Below, one piece after another: positions 1-8,340 of a DNA stretch of 64,000 bases. The DNA comes from Yoonia sp. G8-12. GTDB lineage: Bacteria; Pseudomonadota; Alphaproteobacteria; Rhodobacterales; Rhodobacteraceae. A program made the position numbers and the translations under genes. Each line of letters starts with the position of its first letter. The first letter of the stretch is position 1. The notes below the pieces were generated by a model, which did not search any database, was not told the DNA's origin, and saw nothing but the letters and a program-made list of their open reading frames with translations. The stretch lies in assembly GCF_038443675.1 (NCBI RefSeq), contig NZ_CP151762.1:2294001-2358000 (forward strand). Direction: 5' to 3'.

Positions 1-1018
1 GCCCAATCATGCGGTCGCCTTCCATCACGGGGAAAACATAATAGCCATACTTGCGCTGTGACGCGGGCACGAATATCTCAATCCGGTAAGAGAAACCAAA
101 GATCCGCTCTGCCCTTTTGCGATCACGCAAGGCAGGATCAAACGGCGACAATATCCGCACACGCGGCACCGGCGCAGGCGGAAGCGTGTCCATCACATCA
201 GGCCACGCATAGGACCGCCGCATCTTACCATCCACACCTTCGACATCAATCTCTATCACTCGGCCCTCTGCCAAAGCAGCCGCACACCATGACTTCGCCT
301 CAGCAGGGGTGATGTGATCCCAGAACGCGGCTAACTCGCCGCTAGTGGCAAACCCAAGGCGGTCGAGCGCACCCGCACAGCACCAATCAATCGTTTCGTC
401 AGGATGGTGACGGCGATTGAGATGTTCGGCCGGGATCACCCGTTCGGTAAGATCGTAGACCTTGGTAAATCCATCACGACGCAAAACAGAGATCTGTCCG
501 GAGCGCCACAGGTATTCGAGTGCTGTCTTGGAAGGATGCCAATCCCACCAACCACCCGACCCACGGCTTTCCCCCTCACCCACCTGCCCCGAAGTGCAAG
601 CCCCCTGATCGGAAATCCGTCGCAGAACCGAGTCAATCTTGCTGTGAAAATCGTCGCGGCGCTGGTCTTGCCAGCGGCTGGCAAGGCGTGCCTCATCACG
701 GGCAAAGCGCAGACGCCAATGGGCGAAACTCTGCATTGGTATGATCGCGGCGTCATGGGTCCAGTGCTCGAACAACTGGCGGTCTCGGTGCAACAGGTTT
801 TGTAGCGCCTTGGGCCGATACTGTTGTCGGCGCGACCACAGGATCAGGTCATGGGCGCGGGCGAAAGTGTTGACACTGTCCAACTGGACAAAGCCGAGAT
901 GATCTACAACGGCCTTCAGATCCGCACCTGTTCCGGCACCTGATGGGCGGTCATGCAATCCGTGGCGGGTCAGAAACAGATGGCGGGCGGCTGCGTTGCA
1001 CAGGACTGGAGCGGTCAC
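1..1018 (-). CDS. YcaQ/AlkX-type DNA glycosylase, winged helix (3' end cut off)
   Basis: The product belongs to the HTH_42 (YcaQ/AlkZ) winged-helix family, which removes bulky or crosslinked alkylated bases from DNA. About 339 residues are visible and the C-terminus runs off the window edge. Residues 43-50 read FVQLDSVN; the Q-x-D core (Q45, D47) is the catalytic signature of the YcaQ branch, where AlkZ has Q-x-Q. The last visible residues, KYGYYVFPVMEGDRMIG, are the family's conserved C-terminal core. The start is GTG: its last two bases lie in the TGA of the upstream K+ channel gene (GTGA overlap), so the two are probably translated together. An ATG-only gene search would miss this gene. 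Confidence 0.85.
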   Translation of the reverse strand, partial: MTAPVLCNAAARHLFLTRHGLHDRPSGAGTGADLKAVVDHLGFVQLDSVNTFARAHDLILWSRRQQYRPKALQNLLHRDRQLFEHWTHDAAIIPMQSFAHWRLRFARDEARLASRWQDQRRDDFHSKIDSVLRRISDQGACTSGQVGEGESRGSGGWWDWHPSKTALEYLWRSGQISVLRRDGFTKVYDLTERVIPAEHLNRRHHPDETIDWCCAGALDRLGFATSGELAAFWDHITPAEAKSWCAAALAEGRVIEIDVEGVDGKMRRSYAWPDVMDTLPPAPVPRVRILSPFDPALRDRKRAERIFGFSYRIEIFVPASQRKYGYYVFPVMEGDRMIG

Positions 1019-1458
1019 GTGTCACGATCCTGTATCGCGATTTGCTGCAGGCGCAACTGGCGCAAGGTCTCAACCATTGCAGCCGTGACAAGACCAATGT
1101 TCAAAAGGCCGTTCAACGCGGCCATACCCCCCAGTAATCGCCATTCGAGCGGCAAAAGAATATCGCCAAACCCAAGGGTCGTGAACGCGACAAGCGCGAA
1201 GTACACCGAGATTTCCAGCGTTGCGAATACGTCAAGGACCATGAACGTGAACGCCCATGCCCAGACCGCGACTGTCATCTGTAACAGCACCCAAAGGGCG
1301 GTTGCGCATAAAACAAGCATCAGCTTGGGAGGGTGCGGTGCCTTGACCAGCCATGGCCGCAGACTGCTAAGTCGCCTTTCCAGCACCCAAAAACTGATCC
1401 CCGCGGTCATCATCGAAAACACCAACAGCATACTTCCCAGGGCGATTTGAACAAACAT
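1015..1458 (-). CDS. Two-TM potassium channel family protein
   Basis: A 147-residue inner-membrane protein of the Ion_trans_2 type. Membrane segments lie near residues 5-26, 47-73 and 117-138. Residues 94-99 read TLGFGD, a K+ selectivity-filter motif placed before the last helix as in two-TM channels. There is no RCK/TrkA-N regulatory domain, so gating cannot be predicted. I start at the ATG at 1458 because GAGGAG lies just upstream; an in-frame start at 1530 would add 24 residues that do not look membrane-targeted. The gene is divergent from smpB and overlaps the downstream glycosylase gene by GTGA. The ion specificity is family inference. Confidence 0.72.
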   Translation of the reverse strand: MFVQIALGSMLLVFSMMTAGISFWVLERRLSSLRPWLVKAPHPPKLMLVLCATALWVLLQMTVAVWAWAFTFMVLDVFATLEISVYFALVAFTTLGFGDILLPLEWRLLGGMAALNGLLNIGLVTAAMVETLRQLRLQQIAIQDRDT

Positions 1459-1532
1459 CTGCTTTCTCCTCTTGCGGCAGACCTGAAGCACACCTTGTAC
1501 CGCAGCGCCCCATCGCCTATTTGTGCCCAACT

Positions 1533-2006
1533 ATGGCCAAGAAACCCGAAAACAAAAACTACAAAGTCATCGCCGAAAATCGGCGTGCCCGGTATGATTA
1601 TGCCATCGAGGATGATCTGGAGGTCGGTATCATGCTGACCGGTTCCGAGGTCAAATCCCTGCGCACGGGCCAATCTAATATCGCGGACAGCTATGCAAGC
1701 GTGGATGACGGTGAATTGTGGCTGACCAATGCCTATATCGCTCCCTATGACCGCGCCATGTTCACCCATGAGGAACGACGCAAACGCAAGCTTTTGGTCA
1801 GTCGGCGCGAGTTGGCCCGCCTGTGGAACGCCACCAAACGCGAGGGGATGACCCTTGTGCCGCTGGTGATGTATTTCAACGACCGCGGTCTGGTGAAGCT
1901 CAAGATCGCGACGGCTAAGGGCAAGAAGAACCACGACAAACGCCAGACCGAGGCCAAGCGCGACTGGGGGCGTCAGAAACAGCGGTTGTTGCGCCAGGGC
2001 GATTGA
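1533..2006 (+). CDS. smpB: SsrA-binding protein SmpB
   Basis: Binds tmRNA and brings it with EF-Tu to ribosomes stalled on broken messages (trans-translation). The product has 157 residues, the usual length. The N-terminal core (KVIAENRRARYDY, then GIMLTGSEVKSLR) forms the OB-fold tmRNA-binding surface. The basic tail from about residue 128 (GKKNHDKR..DWGRQKQR) is the part that occupies the decoding centre. I use the ATG at 1533 (MAKKPENKNYK) rather than one four codons upstream, by family pattern. The ssrA RNA gene is not visible in this window. Confidence 0.97.
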   Translation: MAKKPENKNYKVIAENRRARYDYAIEDDLEVGIMLTGSEVKSLRTGQSNIADSYASVDDGELWLTNAYIAPYDRAMFTHEERRKRKLLVSRRELARLWNATKREGMTLVPLVMYFNDRGLVKLKIATAKGKKNHDKRQTEAKRDWGRQKQRLLRQGD

Positions 2007-2030
2007 GCGTTGACGCCCTTGACCAAGCTT

Positions 2031-2067
2031 CGGAGCCTCCGGCGGGGATATTTTTGGGCCAATAATA
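2031..2067 (+). repeat. Rhodobacterales intergenic repeat-like element, copy 1
   Basis: Downstream of smpB lies CGGAGCCTCCGGCGGGGA followed by a T-rich stretch and GGGCCAATAAT. The first half is a small self-complementary hairpin (GGAGCCTCC) and the second half is T-rich, so it could end the smpB transcript. A second related copy lies inverted at 44961-45002. From memory of Rhodobacterales genomes, this block recurs just after genes; that comparison is recall, not a search. Confidence 0.55.
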
Positions 2068-2150
2068 GCAGGGGCTCGACTCCAGCACTGGCTTGTCTTG
2101 CAGGGCCGTGCGCGTTAGGTCTGACCGCGTAGTCAAACAAGAGGCGCGCC

Positions 2151-3017
2151 ATGACAACGGCCATTCCTGACGATCCCAAAACGCTTGTCAGCACCACGTG
2201 GCTGGCCGCGCATCTCAAAGATCCCGACCTGCGGATCTTTGATGCATCGTGGTATCTGCCCGATGCAGGACGCGACCCAAAGGCCGAATATGACGCAGGG
2301 CATATCCCCGGCGCGCGGTTTTTTGACATTGATGACATCAGCGATGCGCGATCCGAACTGCCCCACATGGCCCCGCCGGTTGAGAAATTCATGTCGCGGA
2401 TGCGGGCAATGGGTGTGGGCGACGGCCATCAGGTTGTTGTGTACGATGGGATCGGTGTGTTTTCGGCAGCGCGCGTCTGGTGGCTATTCCGTCTGATGGG
2501 CCAAAAGAACATCGCGGTATTGGACGGCGGTTTGCCCAAGTGGCTGGCCGATGGGCACACCACCACAACGACGCCCCCCACCATCCGCGACAGGCACATG
2601 ACCGTGAAGTACGAAGAGTGGCGCAGCCGCGATGTGACCGATGTCGCGCGGGCTGCGAAACTGGGGGACCACAGCATTATTGATGCCCGCGCGCCCGGGC
2701 GCTTTCGGGGTGAGCAACCTGAACCCCGCGAGGGGATGCGCTCTGGCCATATTCCGGGGTCAAAGAATGTCTATTATCAGGATCTCCAGAATGCCGATGG
2801 TACGATGAAACCGCCCGCGGACCTGCGCGCCGTTTTTGAGGCAGCGGGCGTTGACCTGACCAAACCGGCGATTACCACCTGTGGATCAGGTGTGACTGCG
2901 GCAATTCTTTCGCTTGCCCTTGAACGGATCGGCAAAACGGACCATGCGCTTTATGACGGGTCATGGTCCGAATGGGGCATGTACGCCGACCTTCCAATTG
3001 CGACCGGAGCAAACTGA
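2151..3017 (+). CDS. sseA: 3-mercaptopyruvate/thiosulfate sulfurtransferase, tandem rhodanese
   Basis: The 288-residue product has two rhodanese domains: an inactive N-terminal one (about 15-140) and a catalytic one (about 165-285). The active-site loop CGSGVTA starts at Cys244. CGSGVTA resembles 3-mercaptopyruvate sulfurtransferases more than classical thiosulfate rhodaneses (CRxGxT with basic residues). It would move sulfur from 3-mercaptopyruvate, the cysteine transamination product, to cyanide or thiol acceptors. Its TGA overlaps the ATG of the next gene, an aminotransferase. That pairing is sensible because transamination makes the mercaptopyruvate substrate, but the link is inference. 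Confidence 0.88.
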   Translation: MTTAIPDDPKTLVSTTWLAAHLKDPDLRIFDASWYLPDAGRDPKAEYDAGHIPGARFFDIDDISDARSELPHMAPPVEKFMSRMRAMGVGDGHQVVVYDGIGVFSAARVWWLFRLMGQKNIAVLDGGLPKWLADGHTTTTTPPTIRDRHMTVKYEEWRSRDVTDVARAAKLGDHSIIDARAPGRFRGEQPEPREGMRSGHIPGSKNVYYQDLQNADGTMKPPADLRAVFEAAGVDLTKPAITTCGSGVTAAILSLALERIGKTDHALYDGSWSEWGMYADLPIATGAN

Positions 3018-4201
3018 TGCTGGAAAACCTGACCGCCCAACCCGCTGATAAAATTCTGGCCCTCGTGGCGAAATTCAAAGCAGACCCGCGCACCGACAAA
3101 GTCGACCTTGGCGTTGGCGTCTACAAGGATGCGACAGGGAACACCCCTGTCATGCGCGCCGTTAAAGAAGCCGAGCGGCGCATTTTGTCTGATCAGACAA
3201 CCAAGGCCTACACGGGGCTGGCAGGTGATCCGGCCTTTAGTGCCGTGATGAAAGATCTCGTCTTGGGCGACAGTGTGCCGGATGCGCGCGTGGCCGCCAT
3301 TGCGACACCGGGCGGGACCGGTGCAATCAGGCAGGCGCTGGAACTGATCCGCCTTGCAGCACCCAAGGCGACCGTCTGGCTGTCCAACCCAACTTGGCCG
3401 AACCACCCTTCAATCATCAAATATCTTGGGATGAAGATGGCCGAATATCGCTATTTCGACAATGATACGCGCGGCGTCGATTTTGACGGCATGATCACAG
3501 ATTTGCAGAATGTCGCCCAAGGTGATGTCGTTCTGCTACACGGCTGTTGCCATAACCCGACGGGCGCAAATCTGACCTATGGCCAGATGGAGCACGTCAT
3601 CGGCCTGATGCGCGCGAAGGGTGCTGTGCCTTTTGTTGACATCGCCTACCTAGGCTTTGGTGACGGGCTTGCCGACGATGCCAAAGCCACCCGTCAAATC
3701 GCCAGCAGCTTCGAAAACTGCCTGATCGCGGCGAGCTGTTCCAAGAATTTCGGCATTTACCGCGAGCGGACTGGCATCCTGATGGCGGTCTGCAAGGACG
3801 CAGACCAGCAGGCGCTGACCCAGCAAAACCTCGCCTTCCTGAACCGCCAGAACTATTCATTCCCGCCCGATCACGGCGCGCGGGTGGTCACGACCATTCT
3901 GCAAGACCCCGAATTACGCGCCGACTGGGAGGCCGAACTGGAAGAAACCCGCAACGGCATGTTGGCCCTGCGCCAACAGTTGGCCGATGAGCTGAAACGC
4001 CTGACGAACAGTGATCGTTTTGATTTTCTGGCACACCACCGCGGGATGTTTAGCCGTCTCGGAACCACGCCCGAGCTGGTCGAGAAACTGCGCGCGGATC
4101 ACGGGATCTATATGGTGGGCGACAGTCGCATGAACATCGCCGGGCTCAATGCACAGACCGTGCCCGTGCTGGCCAAAGCCATCGTCGATGCAGGCGTCTA
4201 G
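3017..4201 (+). CDS. Aromatic/aspartate aminotransferase, class I (PLP)
   Basis: A 394-residue class I aminotransferase of the TyrB/AspC group, cytosolic and PLP-dependent. The N-terminal block (VDLGVGVYKDATGNTPVM) is diagnostic of this group. The Schiff-base lysine is K243 in SCSKNFGIYRERTG, and the HNPTG motif is near residue 180. Expected chemistry is transfer between aromatic amino acids or aspartate and 2-oxoglutarate. The start at 3017 overlaps the sulfurtransferase stop (TGATG), so the genes are probably co-translated. The exact substrate cannot be told from sequence alone. Confidence 0.88.
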   Translation: MLENLTAQPADKILALVAKFKADPRTDKVDLGVGVYKDATGNTPVMRAVKEAERRILSDQTTKAYTGLAGDPAFSAVMKDLVLGDSVPDARVAAIATPGGTGAIRQALELIRLAAPKATVWLSNPTWPNHPSIIKYLGMKMAEYRYFDNDTRGVDFDGMITDLQNVAQGDVVLLHGCCHNPTGANLTYGQMEHVIGLMRAKGAVPFVDIAYLGFGDGLADDAKATRQIASSFENCLIAASCSKNFGIYRERTGILMAVCKDADQQALTQQNLAFLNRQNYSFPPDHGARVVTTILQDPELRADWEAELEETRNGMLALRQQLADELKRLTNSDRFDFLAHHRGMFSRLGTTPELVEKLRADHGIYMVGDSRMNIAGLNAQTVPVLAKAIVDAGV

Positions 4202-4217
4202 GCGCAAATGATATTGC

Positions 4218-4241
4218 GCCGCAGCATTCTTGTGCTGCGGC
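4218..4241 (+). terminator. Hairpin after the aminotransferase gene
   Basis: A perfect 9-bp inverted repeat, GCCGCAGCA / TGCTGCGGC, with a 6-base loop lies 17 bases after the stop. A weaker hairpin (GCGCAA / TTGCGC) lies just upstream at 4202-4219. No U-run follows, so it may stabilise the 3' end or act in factor-dependent termination rather than being a classical intrinsic terminator. Confidence 0.5.
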
Positions 4242-4325
4242 TGCATATTCACCTTGTGACCCTTGGCGCAATAATATATCGATCAGCTCAATCACAACGT
4301 AATTAAAGTACGCCGAGGATCGCAC

Positions 4326-5282
4326 ATGTCATTCCGCCTGCAACCAACACCCCCTGCACGCCCCAATCGGTGCCAGTTGTTTGGCCCTGGCTCGAACACA
4401 AAACTGTTCGAAAAAATGGCGGCGAGCGCGGCTGATGTGATCAACCTTGATCTTGAGGATAGCGTGTCGCCATCCGACAAGGACACTGCACGCGCAAACG
4501 TCATTCAGGCCATTAACGATGTGGACTGGAACACCAAGTATCTTTCCGTGCGGATCAATGGGTTGGACACCCCCTATTGGTACAAGGATGTAGTCGATGT
4601 GTTGGAGCAGGCGGGCGACCGTATCGACCAGATCATGATCCCCAAGGTGGGCTGCGCGGCCGACGTCTATGCCGTTGACGCGCTGGTCACTGCGATTGAA
4701 ACGGCCAAAGGGCGCACCAAACCGATCAGTTTCGAAGTCATCATCGAATCCGCAGCAGGCATCGCCCATGTTGAAGAAATCGCCGCGAGTTCCCCGCGCA
4801 TGGCCGCGATGAGTTTGGGTGCGGCTGACTTTGCCGCCTCAATGGGGATGCAGACCACTGGCATCGGGGGTACGCAGGAAAACTATTATATGCTGCATGG
4901 TGACACGCGGCATTATTCCGATCCTTGGCACTGGGCGCAGACGGCGATTGTTGCGGCTTGCCGGACACATGGTGTGCTGCCTGTCGATGGCCCGTTTGGC
5001 GATTTCAGCGACGACGAAGGCTACCGCGCCCAGGCGCGGCGGTCAGCCACGCTTGGCATGGTCGGCAAATGGGCGATCCACCCCAAACAAATCGCACTGG
5101 CCAATGAAGTGTTCACACCCTCTGAAGAGGCTGTCGCAGAGGCGCGCGAAATTCTGGCCGCCATGGAAGACGCCAAATCACGCGGTGAAGGGGCAACTGT
5201 TTACAAAGGTCGCCTCGTCGATATCGCCTCGATCAAGCAGGCCGAAGTGATTGTGCGCCAATCCGAGATGATCGCGGGTTAG
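4326..5282 (+). CDS. mcl1: L-malyl-CoA/beta-methylmalyl-CoA lyase
   Basis: The 318-residue CitE-like aldolase matches the length of Rhodobacter Mcl1. It cleaves L-malyl-CoA to acetyl-CoA and glyoxylate, and beta-methylmalyl-CoA to propionyl-CoA and glyoxylate, in the ethylmalonyl-CoA pathway used for acetate assimilation. Visible signatures are RCQLFGPGSNTKLFEKMA near residue 17, DLEDSV near 42-47 (metal and CoA site), and FEVIIESAAGI near 140. It has its own 124-base upstream region with a hairpin before it, so it is probably transcribed separately. No other pathway gene (ccr, ecm, mch) lies in the window. Confidence 0.92.
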   Translation: MSFRLQPTPPARPNRCQLFGPGSNTKLFEKMAASAADVINLDLEDSVSPSDKDTARANVIQAINDVDWNTKYLSVRINGLDTPYWYKDVVDVLEQAGDRIDQIMIPKVGCAADVYAVDALVTAIETAKGRTKPISFEVIIESAAGIAHVEEIAASSPRMAAMSLGAADFAASMGMQTTGIGGTQENYYMLHGDTRHYSDPWHWAQTAIVAACRTHGVLPVDGPFGDFSDDEGYRAQARRSATLGMVGKWAIHPKQIALANEVFTPSEEAVAEAREILAAMEDAKSRGEGATVYKGRLVDIASIKQAEVIVRQSEMIAG

Positions 5283-5375
5283 CGTCGCTGGCGCGCAAGG
5301 TCGGTTGCCTTGCCGTTGCACTTGCCGCACCCATGCGCCATATAACTACGACCGCATCCAAAAGGCTCGGATTTC

Positions 5376-6338
5376 ATGACCCAATACCTCGATTTTGAAA
5401 AACCGCTCGCAGAGATTGAAGGCAAAGCCGAAGAGTTGCGTGCGATGGCCCGCGAAAATCCGGAAATGGACATCCAGAAAGAGGCATCTGCACTGGATAA
5501 AAAAGCTGATGATCTGCTCAAGTCCCTTTATGAAGGCCTGACCCCCTGGCGGAAATGCCAGGTCGCGCGTCACCCCGAGCGGCCTCATTGCAAAGACTAT
5601 ATCGAGGCGCTTTTCACAGAATATACCCCGCTTGCAGGTGACCGGAACTTTGCCGATGATCTGTCGGTGATGGGCGGCTTGGCGCGGCTCGATGGCACCC
5701 CGGTGATGGTCATCGGCCATGAGAAAGGGAACGATACCAAATCGCGGATTGAACGCAATTTTGGCATGGCCCGCCCAGAAGGCTATCGCAAGGCGATCCG
5801 CTTGATGTCGCTCGCCGACCGCTTTGGTCTGCCGGTCATCACGCTTGTCGATACGCCCGGTGCCTATCCCGGCAAAGGGGCAGAAGAACGCGGCCAATCC
5901 GAAGCGATTGCCCGTTCGACCGAGAAATGCCTTGAGCTGAAGGTGCCGCTGATCAGCGTCGTGATCGGCGAAGGTGGGTCGGGCGGTGCTGTGGCATTTG
6001 CCTCGGCCAATCGGGTCGCGATGCTGGAGCATTCGATCTATTCGGTGATCAGTCCCGAAGGCTGTGCCTCGATCCTGTGGAAAGACGCGGAAAAGATGCG
6101 CGAATCCGCCGAGGCCCTGCGCCTGACATCAAAAGACCTGCACGAGCTGGGCGTCTGCGACCGGATCATCCCCGAGCCACTTGGCGGCGCGCATCGCCAC
6201 CCCGACAAAGCGATTGCCGCGGTTGGGGAAGCACTCACCACCATGCTCAATGAATTGCGCGATCTCTCGGGCGACAAACTGCGTGCAGATCGTCGCAACA
6301 AATACCTCGCATTGGGCTCAAAGGGTCTTGCTGCCTAA
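5376..6338 (+). CDS. accA: Acetyl-CoA carboxylase carboxyltransferase subunit alpha
   Basis: With AccD this subunit forms the carboxyltransferase that moves CO2 from biotin to acetyl-CoA, the first step of fatty acid synthesis. The product has 320 residues, a normal length. The N-terminal helix (YLDFEKPLAEIEGKAEEL), the mid-protein LVDTPGAYPGKGAEERGQ and GEGGSGGAVA oxyanion segment, and the C-terminal HRHPDKA block are all intact. An M50 peptidase gene follows with no gap, an unusual companion for accA. Confidence 0.97.
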   Translation: MTQYLDFEKPLAEIEGKAEELRAMARENPEMDIQKEASALDKKADDLLKSLYEGLTPWRKCQVARHPERPHCKDYIEALFTEYTPLAGDRNFADDLSVMGGLARLDGTPVMVIGHEKGNDTKSRIERNFGMARPEGYRKAIRLMSLADRFGLPVITLVDTPGAYPGKGAEERGQSEAIARSTEKCLELKVPLISVVIGEGGSGGAVAFASANRVAMLEHSIYSVISPEGCASILWKDAEKMRESAEALRLTSKDLHELGVCDRIIPEPLGGAHRHPDKAIAAVGEALTTMLNELRDLSGDKLRADRRNKYLALGSKGLAA

Positions 6339-7010
6339 TTGGCTTTGCTGCGCGGACATTGGCAACTTCTGGCGCTGACCGCAGCCGTGTTTGCATTGTG
6401 GCAGACGCCTGCGGTCGTGCCCCTGAAAATCCTCATCGTTTTCTTCCACGAAGCCTCCCATGCGATTGCAACCCTTCTCACGGGTGGCGATGTCGTTAGC
6501 CTGTCGGTCTCTGCAGACCAAGGCGGCTTGGTGATCAGCAGGGGCGGCAATCGGTTTGTTACACTAACGGCAGGATACTTGGGCTCCCTTCTCGTCGGTG
6601 TTGTCCTTTTGCTTGCGGCAACGCGCACATCGGCTGACCGCAAAGTCATGGCGCTTTGTGGTATGGTCACGCTTGTCATTGCGGGGCTTTATGTCCGAGA
6701 TCTCTTTGCCTTGGCGTTTTGCATGGGCATGGGTGCTGTGATGCTGCTTATGGCCCGCTATCTGGGGCATAAAGCCAATGATCTGGCACTGCGCGTCATC
6801 GGGCTGACCAGTATGATCTATGTGCCCTACGACATTTTCAGCGACACGATTGCCCGCGCTAGCCTGCGTTCAGACGCACGGATGCTGGCCGAAGAATTTG
6901 GTGGCACGACGGTCATGTGGGGTGGGCTGTGGTTGCTGATAAGTGTGGGCATCATTGGCTGGTGCCTGCGCTACGGTTTGGGCCGCAGCAGCAACCTCAA
7001 ACTGCGCTAG
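6339..7010 (+). CDS. M50-family integral membrane metallopeptidase
   Basis: A 223-residue membrane protein with several hydrophobic helices. The zinc motif HEASH (His37, Glu38, His41; HExxH) lies inside a helix, as in site-2 and M50B peptidases that cut within membranes. The second M50 motif carrying the third ligand (usually NxxPxxPxDGG) is not obvious, so activity is uncertain. The likely start is a TTG immediately after the accA TAA, so translation may depend on ribosomes leaving accA. It faces the PPOX gene tail to tail with abutting stops. The substrate is unknown. Confidence 0.7.
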   Translation: MALLRGHWQLLALTAAVFALWQTPAVVPLKILIVFFHEASHAIATLLTGGDVVSLSVSADQGGLVISRGGNRFVTLTAGYLGSLLVGVVLLLAATRTSADRKVMALCGMVTLVIAGLYVRDLFALAFCMGMGAVMLLMARYLGHKANDLALRVIGLTSMIYVPYDIFSDTIARASLRSDARMLAEEFGGTTVMWGGLWLLISVGIIGWCLRYGLGRSSNLKLR

Positions 7011-7619
7011 CTACCACATCGTATCCGCAGCACGAACGGCCCAGCCAGCATCATACGCTGCCCCATCAAAACCGGCTTCCTGCTTGGCCAGAAGATCGCC
7101 AATGCTGGGCAAGCCCGCGCTATCATCGCCTGCCGTCCAGACACGCGCACGCATCAACGCGCGCGCGCACTGGCTATAGACCTCGGCAATCGTGATCACG
7201 ATCACGCTGCGTGGCTGGTGGCCCTTTTGGTCAAAGCGGCCAGTCAAGTCGGGATCAACAGAGACTACCGCCGCGCCATTCACACGGACCACATTGTTTG
7301 AGCCGGTGACTATGAACATCAGGCTGATCCGCCCGTCGGCCACGATATTGCGTAAGGTATCAATTCGGTTATTGCCCCGCCAATCAGGTAACAGCAGCGT
7401 CTTGGCATCCAAAACCTGAACCACGGGGCCATCGTCGCCACGGGGGCTGCCGTCGGTGCCATCAGGCCCCACGGTTGAGAGCACGCATAACCGCGATGCC
7501 ATGATCCATTTGCGATAAAGCGGGGTGAGTTGCGGGGCAACCTTGATCAATGAGGCTTTGCCGGGTGTGCCATAAAGCGCCTCAAGCGCTGCCACATCCG
7601 AAACCACATGATCAGCCAT
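7011..7619 (-). CDS. Pyridoxamine 5'-phosphate oxidase family protein (MSMEG_1061-like)
   Basis: A 202-residue protein with the split beta-barrel flavin-binding fold. Signatures are CVLSTVGPDGTDGSPRGD (about 44-61) and LLLPDWRGNNRIDTLRNI (about 75-92), typical of the PPOX group that binds FMN or F420. It lacks the set of residues of true PdxH, so it is not assigned to vitamin B6 synthesis. The ATG at 7619 overlaps the end of plsC by 8 bases, which puts it last in the ftsE-ftsX-plsC-PPOX operon. The substrate is unknown. Confidence 0.8.
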   Translation of the reverse strand: MADHVVSDVAALEALYGTPGKASLIKVAPQLTPLYRKWIMASRLCVLSTVGPDGTDGSPRGDDGPVVQVLDAKTLLLPDWRGNNRIDTLRNIVADGRISLMFIVTGSNNVVRVNGAAVVSVDPDLTGRFDQKGHQPRSVIVITIAEVYSQCARALMRARVWTAGDDSAGLPSIGDLLAKQEAGFDGAAYDAGWAVRAADTMW

Positions 7620-8340
7620 GAAATCCCGCCTCTTCGTTGAGACGATCACAGGCCGTCTCGATCTGATCCTCAAGGCGCCTCATAAACTCTGGCACCTCTA
7701 GCCCCGGTTCAATGCGTGGCAGGAATTCAAACACTGCCGTGCCCGGTTTGCGCATCACGCCACGCTTGGGCCAGAATACACCAACATTGGTGGCCACAGG
7801 GACAACCGGCTGGCCCAATTCACGATAAAGCGCGCCTGTTCCAATCTTATAGGGGGCCTTCACCCCCGGTGCGATCCGGGTTCCTTGGGGGTAGATAATC
7901 AACTGACCGGGCCGCGCGCGCCCAGCCCGCACATCGGCCACCATTTTCTTGATCGCGGCACCACGTTTGCCACGATCCACCGGAATACAGCCAATGCGCA
8001 GACCAAATTGGCCGATGATCGGCGCATATTTGAGGATCGCTTTGAAAATGAACTTTCCGCGCGGCATTGCTCCGTAAATCATCAATACATCGAGGAATGA
8101 TTGATGCTTGGGCGCGACCATGACCTCATCGGTGGGCGGCTCACCCCTGATCTCGCACTTCAAGCCAATCATCCAGCCCGCGCTCCAACGGATGTACCGA
8201 CAATAGGCATGACAGGCCGCAACCGCCCCGTCCGCTGAAATGATGGCAGCGGGTGTATAGATGATCCCGACCACCAGCATCGCCACATACATCTGCACGT
8301 TAAAGACCAGCGAACGGACCCATTGGATAGCGTTGCTCAT
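7612..8340 (-). CDS. plsC: 1-acyl-sn-glycerol-3-phosphate acyltransferase
   Basis: Acylates lysophosphatidic acid at the sn-2 position to make phosphatidic acid at the inner membrane. The product has 242 residues. The HX4D motif is KHQSFLD (His79, Asp84); the second motif GKFIFKAIL and the third, IYPQGTR (canonical PEGTR), follow in order. The N-terminal hydrophobic stretch at about 10-36 anchors it. The ATG at 8340 has GGGAG upstream and overlaps the ftsX stop (ATGA). The location after ftsEX links phospholipid supply and division genes in one transcript. Confidence 0.92.
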   Translation of the reverse strand: MSNAIQWVRSLVFNVQMYVAMLVVGIIYTPAAIISADGAVAACHAYCRYIRWSAGWMIGLKCEIRGEPPTDEVMVAPKHQSFLDVLMIYGAMPRGKFIFKAILKYAPIIGQFGLRIGCIPVDRGKRGAAIKKMVADVRAGRARPGQLIIYPQGTRIAPGVKAPYKIGTGALYRELGQPVVPVATNVGVFWPKRGVMRKPGTAVFEFLPRIEPGLEVPEFMRRLEDQIETACDRLNEEAGFHG

